Below, one piece after another: positions 13,471 to 20,985 of a stretch of 38,658 nt of DNA (its first letter is position 1; each line of letters starts with the position of its first letter). This DNA comes from a virus. The notes under the pieces were generated by a model that worked only from the letters and a program-made list of their open reading frames with translations, had not been told where the DNA came from and did not search any database. The position numbers and the translations under genes are program-made. Where the stretch lies: IMG/VR virus record IMGVR_UViG_3300005841_000018, positions 1 through 38,658 of that record. One strand, written 5' to 3'.

Positions 13471-13579
13471 GAAGCTGTGGTGAAATGGTAAACATAGGGG
13501 TATTATCCATTGACGAATGGATTAAAAGAGCATTAACAGACGCCTCATGCTCATGGAGGTTCGACTCCTTCCAGCTTCA
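13471..13579 (+). tRNA. tRNA-like element with abnormal central part
   Basis: A perfect 7-base acceptor stem (GAAGCTG, 13471-13477, with CAGCTTC, 13572-13578), TG, a D-arm-like GTG...CAT with a TGG-containing loop, and a T-arm GGAGG/CCTTC with loop TTCGACT (13560-13566). Between them are 59 bases instead of the usual ~30. They fold into two perfect hairpins (ATCCATT-GACG-AATGGAT at 13505-13522; GAGCAT...ATGCTC at 13528-13552). I cannot place a 7-base anticodon loop, so no amino acid is assigned. No CCA is encoded. It may be a type II tRNA, a tRNA with an insertion, or a decoy. Confidence 0.6.
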
Positions 13580-13597
13580 CACAAAATTAAATTTGGT

Positions 13598-13798
13598 ATG
13601 ACATCGATAAAACAGCTATCACCTATTTTTTGGGGTGCGTATTTATGGTGCGCACTCCTTTTTTTGTCTTGCACTTCAAGCAGAAATTTAGGATACGTTT
13701 ACGGAAAATTAGAACCAGCTTATTACCCTAAGAGATTACACATTCCAGGAATTATAGACGTTCAGAAGAACAGCAAGCGTGAAAAGATCAGATTTTGA
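13598..13798 (+). CDS. Small lipoprotein, 66 aa
   Basis: N-terminus MTSIKQLSPIFWGAYLWCAL, then LFLSC: a signal peptide ending in a lipobox (LFLS-C), so the mature protein begins at that Cys as a lipoprotein. The rest (about 42 residues, including KLEAPAYYPK-like Pro/Tyr-rich sequence) is short. The frame opens earlier, inside the tRNA-like element, so I use the ATG at 13598. It could be a superinfection-exclusion lipoprotein or an outer spanin, but the lysis genes are far away. Confidence 0.65.
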   Translation: MTSIKQLSPIFWGAYLWCALLFLSCTSSRNLGYVYGKLEPAYYPKRLHIPGIIDVQKNSKREKIRF

Positions 13799-13824
13799 AA
13801 ATAAATACCAAATACTTAGTTTTA
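13794..13824 (+). promoter_or_regulatory. Promoter ahead of the packaging/virion genes
   Basis: TTTG (13794-13797), 19-base spacer, TAGTTTTA (13817-13824), one base from TAnnTTTG. Expected start near 13830, giving a leader of about 100 bases before the ATG at 13933. Confidence 0.5.
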
Positions 13825-13828
13825 CAGT

Positions 13829-13932
13829 ATGTACATCCAACTTAACAGGAATAAAAATAGCGGAGCCGGTGCAAGGACGGTAGGAATTAAACGGGAAGCC
13901 AGGGGTTAAAAGCTCTTGACTTCGCGCATTTT
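13829..13932 (+). promoter_or_regulatory. GC-richer, possibly structured leader RNA
   Basis: This untranslated stretch is clearly GC-richer than its surroundings. It can close a stem GCGGAG (13860-13865) with CTTCGC (13920-13925), with inner hairpins CCG/CGG (13866-13880) and AGGGG/CTCTT around a 7-base loop (13901-13917). A 26-codon frame starts at 13829 and stops at 13907-13909, so a leader peptide is an alternative. It does not match a riboswitch family I can name. Confidence 0.4.
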
Positions 13933-14268
13933 ATGAAAGACCTAATAGAAAAAGCTCTTAATGCAAAAGTAGATTACTCCGATCGTGAAGGATGCGAGAA
14001 GAAGCTTAATGATTGTATCAACGCTGTGGGTATGTGCGCCAAGTATCAATCAATCTGTAAGGGTGATTTGGAACGTGCCAAGGCATTAACCCTAAGAAAA
14101 TATCCGGATCTTAACAGTCGTATGCTAAAGTTCAAGCTAGATGCTGGAACAATTGACGAACAGCAGAACTTAGAATACGCTGAGAAGCTTTGGAGCGGGT
14201 TACATAAGACAATAGACGGGCTAAAAAGCTTGTTAAGCGTTCAAGAAAAGGAAACTTCATGGAGATAG
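13933..14268 (+). CDS. Hypothetical protein, 111 aa
   Basis: A helical protein with KYPDLNSRMLKFKLDAGTID and EYAEKLWSGLHKTIDGLKSL. No family recognised. First gene after the leader RNA and before the packaging HNH gene, so a virion-assembly or late-control role is possible. Confidence 0.72.
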   Translation: MKDLIEKALNAKVDYSDREGCEKKLNDCINAVGMCAKYQSICKGDLERAKALTLRKYPDLNSRMLKFKLDAGTIDEQQNLEYAEKLWSGLHKTIDGLKSLLSVQEKETSWR

Positions 14269-14301
14269 TCACGTGAAACTTCCACATAAACAAATTTTGA
14301 T

Positions 14302-14309
14302 TATATTTG
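14302..14309 (+). promoter_or_regulatory. Perfect -7 box directly before the HNH gene
   Basis: TATATTTG matches TAnnTTTG exactly and ends 3 bases before the ATG at 14313. No good -33 TTG is seen at the usual spacing, so this may be a weak promoter producing a leaderless message, or chance. Confidence 0.3.
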
Positions 14310-14312
14310 TGC

Positions 14313-14648
14313 ATGCGCAAGAAATCACCCAATTGCAGTGGATGTGGACAAGAGAATGATAGACTACCTCAAAGATATTGCAAGAAATGCCACGCAAAAT
14401 ATATGCGTGAAAACAGACCTAAGCATAGGGATTTGCCAGAAGAAGCACGTAAAAAAGCAACGGCCCGATCTTATGCACATGTTTATGTTAAACGTGGTAA
14501 AATAGAACGTAAGCCTTGTAAGATATGCGGAACAAATGAACGACTAGAAATGCACCATGAAGATCATTCAAAGCCAACAGAAGTGATTTGGTTATGCAGA
14601 AAGCATCATATTGAGGTTACAAAGAATATCAGGCACATTTCAGGCTAA
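14313..14648 (+). CDS. HNH endonuclease next to terminase
   Basis: Zinc knuckles CSGCG and CKKC, then CKICGTNERLEMHHEDHSKP and WLCRKHH: an HNH domain with an N-terminal zinc ribbon. In HK97-type cos phages an HNH protein coded beside the terminase is needed for packaging-end cutting, and this position suggests the same. I use the ATG at 14313 (an upstream TTG is possible). Confidence 0.85.
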   Translation: MRKKSPNCSGCGQENDRLPQRYCKKCHAKYMRENRPKHRDLPEEARKKATARSYAHVYVKRGKIERKPCKICGTNERLEMHHEDHSKPTEVIWLCRKHHIEVTKNIRHISG

Positions 14649-14649
14649 C

Positions 14650-14994
14650 ATGGCAAAAGTTCCACCACCAAAGGAGACACAATTCAAGCCCGGAAAATCA
14701 GGTAATGAGGCTGGCAAGCCGAAAGGCACTCTTTCTTTCAAAACTCGCATCAAAAGATGGCTTGAAGTAGAGATGGAAGCCGAGAATCCGGAGACATTGG
14801 CAAAGGAAAAGATGCCTCTGATCGACATTATTATTCTTAAGCAGATCCAAAAGGCCAGACAAGGGAACGATAAGTCATTTGAGTTAATAAAAAACCACAT
14901 CGAGAGCTTACCAAAGCAGGGAATAGACCTAAGCAATACAGACGGAACGCTGTCGAAGGAGATTGTTTTTAAGAGATATAAGAAGGAAAAATAA
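14650..14994 (+). CDS. Terminase small subunit-like protein
   Basis: Starts MAKVPPPKETQFKPGKSGNE and continues GKPKGTLSFKTRIKRWLEVE, the 'FkpGkSGNpaGrPKG' lead found in DUF5681-type small terminase or DNA-packaging proteins. The C-terminal half is helical (IIILKQIQKARQGND). It lies directly before the large subunit, which it would deliver to the packaging site. ATG at 14650, 1 base after the HNH stop. Confidence 0.78.
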   Translation: MAKVPPPKETQFKPGKSGNEAGKPKGTLSFKTRIKRWLEVEMEAENPETLAKEKMPLIDIIILKQIQKARQGNDKSFELIKNHIESLPKQGIDLSNTDGTLSKEIVFKRYKKEK

Positions 14995-14995
14995 A

Positions 14996-16234
14996 ATGCC
15001 AATAAGCCTTGAGTTCAATGAAATCTACGAACCAATATTCTTCACTAAAGCAAGGCACATCCTCATTTGGGGTGGTCGTGGACGGGGCGGTTCTTTTACA
15101 TGTACTCAGTATTTCATCCATCTTATTACGCAGCCAGCGTATTTCAGAGGGTATATTATGCGCGAAGTCCTTGGCGATATTCGAGAAAGCCTTTGGCTCG
15201 ACATCAAAGACAGGATCGAAGAAGCTGAACTTACGGAACTCTTCCAACTTGACGAAAGTAAAATGACAGCTACTTTCTTGCCTACTGGGAATACAATCGT
15301 ATCGAAAGGATTCAAGAAAGCATCTAAGAAACAAACAGCAAAGTTAAAATCATTGGCAGGGGCCACGCATGTGCTAGTCGAGGAAATGGAAGAGATCAGC
15401 GAGTCTGATTTTAAGCAGCTTGACGACACGCTAAGAACCACCAAGACCGAGGACATTCAATTGATCGGCATCTTCAATCCTCCACCTAAAGGTCATTGGA
15501 TATGGAAGAAATGGTTTACATTGGAACCGGCACATATCGAGAATTATTTCAAGGCTGTTCCAAAGCCAGTGCCGAGCCTTTTAGCTATCTTCAGCACCTA
15601 CCGAGACAACATCGATAATCTTAACACTTCATTCGTCAATAACTTAAACCAATACCTTAAGGATGATCCAGAGTATTACTATCAAATGGTAGAAGGCTTA
15701 ATAAGCGAAGGTGTAAGAGGTAGAATATTCAAGAACTGGAAGCAAGCGCCTTGCATGCCAGGGCTATGGACTAAGTTCTACGGGCTGGATTGGGGCTTCA
15801 GTGGTGATCCATTGGCTTTGGTCGAATGCGAAAACCATAACCGCAGCCTTTGGGTGGAGCAGAAGATTTACAAACGAGGGCTTACTAATGATGACCTACA
15901 TGATGAATTGATTAGAGTAGGCATTCCCAAACGCGCGCCTATAGTTGCTGATAATGCCCAGCCAAAGGACATAGAGGACATGAAACGTAAAGGTTGGAAT
16001 TTCATAGCCTGTAAGAAAGAAGCAGTGGTATCGAGCGTGAAATATTTAAAGCAATATGAAGTACACGTTACTGAAAATTCTACCGACATTTGGAATGAAT
16101 ACGAAAACTATGCTTATGCTTTGGATCAATTTAAAAACCCGACTGAAGAGCCTATTGATCAATTTAATCACGCAATTGATGCCATACGCTATAGTCTTGA
16201 TAGGTTGAGAATAAGTAAACCAAGAGTTATATGA
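14996..16234 (+). CDS. terL: Terminase large subunit
   Basis: The ATPase half carries a glycine-rich Walker A-like loop GGRGRGGS (~26-33) and Walker B HVLVEEME (~125-132). The nuclease half has FYGLDWGFSGDP with the first catalytic Asp (~265), VADNAQPKD and NHAIDAIRYS near the end, the usual acidic metal-binding positions. It pumps DNA into the prohead and cuts it. 412 aa from the ATG at 14996; the frame opens at 14963 but that start would overlap the small subunit by 32 bases. Confidence 0.95.
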   Translation: MPISLEFNEIYEPIFFTKARHILIWGGRGRGGSFTCTQYFIHLITQPAYFRGYIMREVLGDIRESLWLDIKDRIEEAELTELFQLDESKMTATFLPTGNTIVSKGFKKASKKQTAKLKSLAGATHVLVEEMEEISESDFKQLDDTLRTTKTEDIQLIGIFNPPPKGHWIWKKWFTLEPAHIENYFKAVPKPVPSLLAIFSTYRDNIDNLNTSFVNNLNQYLKDDPEYYYQMVEGLISEGVRGRIFKNWKQAPCMPGLWTKFYGLDWGFSGDPLALVECENHNRSLWVEQKIYKRGLTNDDLHDELIRVGIPKRAPIVADNAQPKDIEDMKRKGWNFIACKKEAVVSSVKYLKQYEVHVTENSTDIWNEYENYAYALDQFKNPTEEPIDQFNHAIDAIRYSLDRLRISKPRVI

Positions 16235-16548
16235 ATTGTCCTATTTGGCCTGATTGTAGTTGCGGCCCAAAAGCAACCGACCAATGTAAGTTAATTGGAT
16301 TTGAGCAGCATTTAGAAAATAACCCGCATTTTAAACCAAGGGGATTGATTATGAAAAGCGAATCGTTTAAATATATTGAGCCAACCCGGGCAAGAGTTGA
16401 GCGCGAAGCAATGGAGCGAATGACCAAGATTTATGAAAGACGAAAAGGCAGCCAATTCATATTTAATGGGTTAAATCCATGGTATTCACCAGAATATTTC
16501 CCATCAATTTCAGATCAAGACGTTTACGGACAACCACAAACAAAATGA
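16231..16548 (+). CDS. Hypothetical protein, 105 aa, Cys-rich N-terminus
   Basis: Starts MNCPIWPDCSCGPKATDQC, four Cys in 19 residues, suggesting bound metal; the rest is charged and ends NGLNPWYSPEYFPS. No family recognised. ATGA overlaps join it to terL and to the membrane protein that follows. Confidence 0.7.
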   Translation: MNCPIWPDCSCGPKATDQCKLIGFEQHLENNPHFKPRGLIMKSESFKYIEPTRARVEREAMERMTKIYERRKGSQFIFNGLNPWYSPEYFPSISDQDVYGQPQTK

Positions 16549-16697
16549 AAGACTTATTTAAAAACTATGGTAGGATATTAGCCGGACTTGTCGGTTTGCT
16601 TGCATTTGCTCCTGGCTTCGCGGTGATAACTTTTGCCGTTGTTATGTTTGTTCGCATGTGGTTGTGGTTTATTACTTGGACTTGGGGATTATGGTAG
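16545..16697 (+). CDS. Small membrane protein, 50 aa
   Basis: Begins MKDLFKNYGRILAGLVGLLA and is hydrophobic almost to its end (VITFAVVMFVRMWLWFITW), room for two membrane segments. Its ATG overlaps the upstream stop (ATGA). Function unknown; an odd neighbour for virion genes. Confidence 0.7.
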   Translation: MKDLFKNYGRILAGLVGLLAFAPGFAVITFAVVMFVRMWLWFITWTWGLW

Positions 16698-17529
16698 CCA
16701 TCCGTCTTACATCCGGTGAGAAGATAAAAGTTCCTAATTCATGGGCTTCATGTTCTGCTGAAATATTCCAGAAGATTATAGGCCAATGGGAGCCTGAAAA
16801 GGATATTAAAGATCGATCGGTATTGAAATTATTCAACATCATGATCGGAATGGATATTAATCCTGAAGAAGATGATTTGGATTTAGAAGCAGCTATCTGG
16901 GAATGTACTAGATTCGTTTATCTTGAACCAATGGACTTTACAAAGCTACCGGTTCCAAATAAGATCAAGCTACTAGATAAAATAATAGAATTCCCGAAAG
17001 ATTTAGGCAGACTTAAGATAGGTCAGAATATACATGTAAGACAAGAATTGCAGAACGTTAAAGATCCCAATGAAGCCTTAAGCATAGTGGTAGCTATCTA
17101 TCTTCAGCCAATGCTAGATAAAGTTAAGTACGGTTTGAAAGAATCGTTATTCGATTTTCATAGAGCCAAGGAATATGAGAAAGAAATATTGCAATTACCG
17201 ATAACCGAAGTTTATCCAATTGGTTTTTTTTTCTTAAGGCAGCTGCGGAATTATGGGAAGGGATTAATACCAAGCTTAAACCGGATGATACGGAGGAAAA
17301 TGCAAAACGTACTTCTATTGCTCAATTGGCGGAAAGTCAGAGACTTGCTCCATACACTGCCACAGACTTAATCGAGCCTATGGCGGTAACTTTTGGATTA
17401 GATCCTGATTTTGTATGGCAAAAAGAAACCGATGATGTTTTGCACTGGGCTTTTAAATTGAAGGAACGAGCTGAGTATAATGAAAGATTTAGACAAATTG
17501 ATAGGGCGATGAATCAAATAAAAGAATGA
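16691..17529 (+). CDS. Tail-region protein expressed by -1 frameshift (tail-assembly-chaperone-like)
   Basis: The frame from ATG 16691 runs to a stop at 17371, but after the T9 run (17224-17232) its sequence turns into odd basic residues. The -1 frame after the run continues sensibly as LKAAAELWEGINTKLKPDDT up to the stop at 17529. The heptamer T TTT TTC (17227-17233) in the right phase is a textbook slip site. Products would be 226 aa (no shift) and 279 aa (shift). A miscounted T run is the alternative explanation. Tail-chaperone identity is inferred from the frameshift and place, not from motifs. Confidence 0.7.
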
Positions 17530-17717
17530 TAGAACGAATAGAGAATTTAACCTATCATTCCAAGTTTTCATTTAACGGTAAAATTTACGTTATTTTGTCA
17601 CGCGAAGGTAATATGAGCGAAGTAAAGGATGAAACTGGTAAGCTTTGGGCGTGGCCTTCATGCGCAAAAGTTAATCCACTCGCCATACCGCCAAGATTGT
17701 TTTCTAATAGAAATTGA
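17526..17717 (+). CDS. Hypothetical protein, 63 aa
   Basis: A small beta-rich protein: FSFNGKIYVILSREGNMSEV and KLWAWPSCAKVNPL. ATGA overlap with the frameshift product and a TTGA-type overlap with the next gene. No family recognised. Confidence 0.72.
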   Translation: MIERIENLTYHSKFSFNGKIYVILSREGNMSEVKDETGKLWAWPSCAKVNPLAIPPRLFSNRN

Positions 17718-18199
17718 TAGTTTCAACAATTCAATTAGTAGCAGAGGGTTTATCAAGACCTTGCGCATTCATATTCGGTAATCTATTTGCTGTTAATAAC
17801 GACTTAGATCTTCCAAGTCTCACCGAAGGCAAGGATCTAGTATTTGTTTACATTCCTCCGATAGAAGTCAGCGAAGAAACAGAGGACACGCCTTTGATTC
17901 ATTCGGTATTTCCATTTAATTTCATGATTCTACAACGGATTGATATGCCCACTAATGATTACAAAAGCATAGAAGTAGAGCCGATTATTGATGGATGCCG
18001 GGATTTAGTTCGTGAGTTCATCCATACATTAAATGATGAAGATATAGTAGAACACGGAACTACAGTTAACGGAAACGTGCGTGATGGTATTGATAAATGG
18101 AAAATGGAAAACACTTATGGAGCTTTCGATACACATCTATTTGGAGTGGCGGTTACATGTGATTTACCAGTTAATGAAGGTAAAACAGGTTGCGTATGA
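17714..18199 (+). CDS. Tail-terminator/tail-completion-like protein
   Basis: TTG start overlapping the upstream stop (TTGA at 17714-17717); the first in-frame ATG would remove half the protein. 161 aa with PCAFIFGNLFAVNNDLDLPS and HLFGVAVTCDLPV. Its place before the gp10-like gene suggests a tail-terminator or neck part. Low-moderate certainty, by context. Confidence 0.58.
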   Translation: MIVSTIQLVAEGLSRPCAFIFGNLFAVNNDLDLPSLTEGKDLVFVYIPPIEVSEETEDTPLIHSVFPFNFMILQRIDMPTNDYKSIEVEPIIDGCRDLVREFIHTLNDEDIVEHGTTVNGNVRDGIDKWKMENTYGAFDTHLFGVAVTCDLPVNEGKTGCV

Positions 18200-18705
18200 A
18201 GGTAATAGTCCGCATATCAGGAACCACACGAGAGGCAAATAAAGAGGCAATCTTCAGCACTCTTGAAATAGTCCGCAGGCGAATTGTGGGCGATATGAAT
18301 ATCAATAATCGCAATGCCTCAAAGAAGTTTATTAAATCATTAGATATAAAAGAATTACGTACGGGTGGTCAATTAGTAGGAGAAGATTACGCTCAGCAAT
18401 TAATAACTGGCCGCAAGCCAGGTAAATTTCCACCGCTTAAGCCTATTGAAAAGTGGATCGAGGATAAAGGACTAACATTAAATAAGATTACAAAAAAAGG
18501 ATTGGCCTATGTTATCGCTCGAAAGATTGCTAATAAAGGGACGGATATTTTCAGACATAAAAAGCCAGCATTGAACGTGAAACGAATAATGGATGACGTT
18601 GAACCACATTTAAAAGATCAATTAATACAAGCCGGTAAGATCGAAATCAAGACAGCAATAGCAAAAGCATTGGGAGCTACACAACATTTAAAACTTCAGG
18701 CGTGA
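18196..18705 (+). CDS. HK97 gp10-like tail-completion protein
   Basis: The middle has YAQQLITGRKPGKFPPLKPI, then EKWIEDKGL and LAYVIARKIANKGTDIF, the 'GR.PGK.PP...I..WI..KGl...aiAr.I...Gt' pattern of gp10-like phage proteins at the head-tail joint. ATG at 18196 has an ATGA overlap; 169 aa. Confidence 0.7.
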   Translation: MKVIVRISGTTREANKEAIFSTLEIVRRRIVGDMNINNRNASKKFIKSLDIKELRTGGQLVGEDYAQQLITGRKPGKFPPLKPIEKWIEDKGLTLNKITKKGLAYVIARKIANKGTDIFRHKKPALNVKRIMDDVEPHLKDQLIQAGKIEIKTAIAKALGATQHLKLQA

Positions 18706-19040
18706 CTTTAAAACTAGCGGTTAAAAATTCGGTTGTACTTAAACTAAAGTATTATCCTAATAAGGACGGCAAAGCGCGTAGTGGTTGGCGAACCGTCCTG
18801 CCGTTAGATCTTTATTCCTATCGTAATGTTCTCTATATGCTAGGTTGGCAAAGTGACGGGTCTAGTGTTTCGGGTGGTTCAGGATATCGTCTTTTTTTTA
18901 CTAGGAACATTCAAGAATACAAAGAAGCTGACACAACAGTACAACAGCCTTTTGCGATGGCAAGAATTAACGCTTCGCAGCATAAGACCGGATTAAAAGT
19001 TAAAGCGTGGAACATGATTAAATTTGGACAAGTAGAATGA
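18702..19040 (+). CDS. WYL-like domain protein among tail genes
   Basis: GTG start, overlapping the previous stop (GTGA). The stretch LKLKYYPNKDGKARSGWRTV, LPLDLYSYRNVLYMLGW and GYRLFFTRNIQEYKEAD resembles a WYL domain: 'I.Y...R.V.Pl.l....yYl.a....R.F...RI'. WYL domains usually bind ligands or nucleic acids in regulators, so one alone in a tail operon is unexpected. The match is by eye. Confidence 0.5.
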   Translation: MTLKLAVKNSVVLKLKYYPNKDGKARSGWRTVLPLDLYSYRNVLYMLGWQSDGSSVSGGSGYRLFFTRNIQEYKEADTTVQQPFAMARINASQHKTGLKVKAWNMIKFGQVE

Positions 19041-19231
19041 AAGAGGCAGTGGAAGCATTGATGCAAGTTGAATATGAAAGAAGGGTTTTCCTTACCCTAA
19101 ATTTTGGAAGAACATATGATAAGCAAATGGAAAATGAATTACATTTTTTGAGAGATTTACCTAGAAAAAAATATCAAACACTTGTAGACGAATGCAATAG
19201 ATTGAAGAATTTGATAACCCAATTAGCATGA
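19037..19231 (+). CDS. Small helical protein, 64 aa
   Basis: A charged, helical protein (MKEAVEALMQVEYERRVFLT, DECNRLKNLITQLA). ATGA overlap on both sides. Function unknown; likely a tail-assembly helper by place. Confidence 0.7.
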   Translation: MKEAVEALMQVEYERRVFLTLNFGRTYDKQMENELHFLRDLPRKKYQTLVDECNRLKNLITQLA

Positions 19232-20985
19232 GCTTAACGGTAACACAACGTCCTAATCAAAGCGGTGTTTGGGTAGCTGCTAAGAATCCGGTCATCTATA
19301 AAATGACTCGGAAGGATTTTGTTTGGTCAACTCTTGTTAATAGTGGTGGTAATACTGCAATTCAAATAGCAACTGATGTAACAACTTCATTTATAGTAGG
19401 TGATATTATTTGGCTTCAATCTGATGATGGAGCATATAGCGTAAGCGGGACAGTAGTTAGTTCAGCTTATGTAATAGTTACCACTGTTATTACTACAGTG
19501 CCTTATGTTGCCAATAATGCCTCTGGTTATATTAATATAATCAGTCGTAGGCCAAATTACTATGTAGGAGTAGGAGTTTATAGGGCTACGCTTAACACTT
19601 TAATCGGAACTGTAAACTATTATCCCACAACAGTAGGGCTTTTAACTATCGATGTTTCTTCGGTTCTTCTTTCTATTTTAGACCCATCTATTTCAATCGC
19701 CATAGGTGAAAAGTTTATAGAAAATGCCAGCGACATTTCAACTGCTGTTAAAGACTTTTATATTAAATATACTGAGTTTTGGACAGGATCAGGCAATAGC
19801 GCGACTGATGATGTAGCAAATATTTCTTATGGAGTATTAGCCGCAAATCAGATAGGCCAATCAGGATATCTAACCACCACTACTTTTCTAACAAAATTCG
19901 ATTCATTGAAAATAATGATGGGTGAATTTTATTGCATCTCATTTGCAGATACTGCTGGATCTACTTCATTGCTTATTAAAAAATCATGGTATGATCCGTC
20001 AGGGACTTTATACGCATCCAGTTACGCGATTAGCATCCCATTTGGCGGATCGGTAAAATCAATCTATACTTATTCACAAGCATTAAGTAGTAATTTCTCA
20101 ACCATGCTTAGCTGGAGAGAACTATTGACGCCATACATAAATATCGATGCTGGAACATCATGGTCTTTTTTCCCTACAGCAATCACAACAGCAGCAATGT
20201 CTAAATGGGGATCAGCTTTATGTTATGTCCCTAGCGGAATAACGTTTGATATTTATTGGACAATACAAATAAGCGGAAGTGCTGCAACATATCAATTAGA
20301 ATTAGGTTGGTTTGATACTAACGGTACTATTATAAGCTCTAGCGTAATATCAACAGGCACAGTACCATCAGGGACTATTTCTGGAACTAAATCAATAACA
20401 CCAGGATCAAATGTGCAATATGTTGGATTAAAATTATCGCCAACCGCTGCCGGTAACGTTACCGCAGGAGCTACAGCATTATATTTAGTTATTCCTAATA
20501 CAAAAAATAGACTTGATTTCAGAGCAGCGAGTATTCCTGCAACGTTGCCATACGCGGAAACGGATATAACGACTTCAATAAGTTCTTTAATTGTTCCGGC
20601 ATGTAATGCCATTACTTTATTTTGGCGTAATAGTAAAGGTGGAGAAAGTTCATGGTCATTCGGATACACTCAAGATTCTGTACAGAAATTACAAGATCCA
20701 TTTAAGAATACATGGCTAACTCTTTATGAGCAGAATTTAACTTTGGCGCAATTTAATGCACTCAATGAATTGTTTTCTGTTAATCAAGTTTATCAAACTC
20801 CGATTATTGAATTGACCACATCAGTAGATAAAACCGAAGCTAAAGTAGGTCAACAGGTTTACACGGTTGACACTAGTGGCAATAAGATTGGTGTTATAGT
20901 GATAGGAGGCGAGAATAAGACCAGAACAAGAAACAAAAGACATTCTTTCCAGGTGACAATAGAACTTCCTGAAATATTCGGATGA
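19228..20985 (+). CDS. Large tail structural protein, 585 aa
   Basis: A Ser/Thr/Gly-rich all-beta protein with sequence such as PNYYVGVGVYRATLNTLIGT and a C-terminal domain with NKRHSFQVTIELPEIFG. No catalytic motif. Length, composition and its place between completion proteins and the tape measure suggest a distal-tail or baseplate-like component. Coupled by ATGA to both neighbours. Confidence 0.65.
   Translation: MSLTVTQRPNQSGVWVAAKNPVIYKMTRKDFVWSTLVNSGGNTAIQIATDVTTSFIVGDIIWLQSDDGAYSVSGTVVSSAYVIVTTVITTVPYVANNASGYINIISRRPNYYVGVGVYRATLNTLIGTVNYYPTTVGLLTIDVSSVLLSILDPSISIAIGEKFIENASDISTAVKDFYIKYTEFWTGSGNSATDDVANISYGVLAANQIGQSGYLTTTTFLTKFDSLKIMMGEFYCISFADTAGSTSLLIKKSWYDPSGTLYASSYAISIPFGGSVKSIYTYSQALSSNFSTMLSWRELLTPYINIDAGTSWSFFPTAITTAAMSKWGSALCYVPSGITFDIYWTIQISGSAATYQLELGWFDTNGTIISSSVISTGTVPSGTISGTKSITPGSNVQYVGLKLSPTAAGNVTAGATALYLVIPNTKNRLDFRAASIPATLPYAETDITTSISSLIVPACNAITLFWRNSKGGESSWSFGYTQDSVQKLQDPFKNTWLTLYEQNLTLAQFNALNELFSVNQVYQTPIIELTTSVDKTEAKVGQQVYTVDTSGNKIGVIVIGGENKTRTRNKRHSFQVTIELPEIFG

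Noticed and set aside
13860-13925. The leader RNA as a second tRNA
   Set aside because: A 6-bp outer stem and a T-arm-like hairpin exist, but there is no convincing anticodon arm and the T-loop lacks TTCRA.
14640-15456. Minus-strand frames opposite the terminase genes
   Set aside because: They mirror the real plus-strand terminase frames and carry no family motifs.
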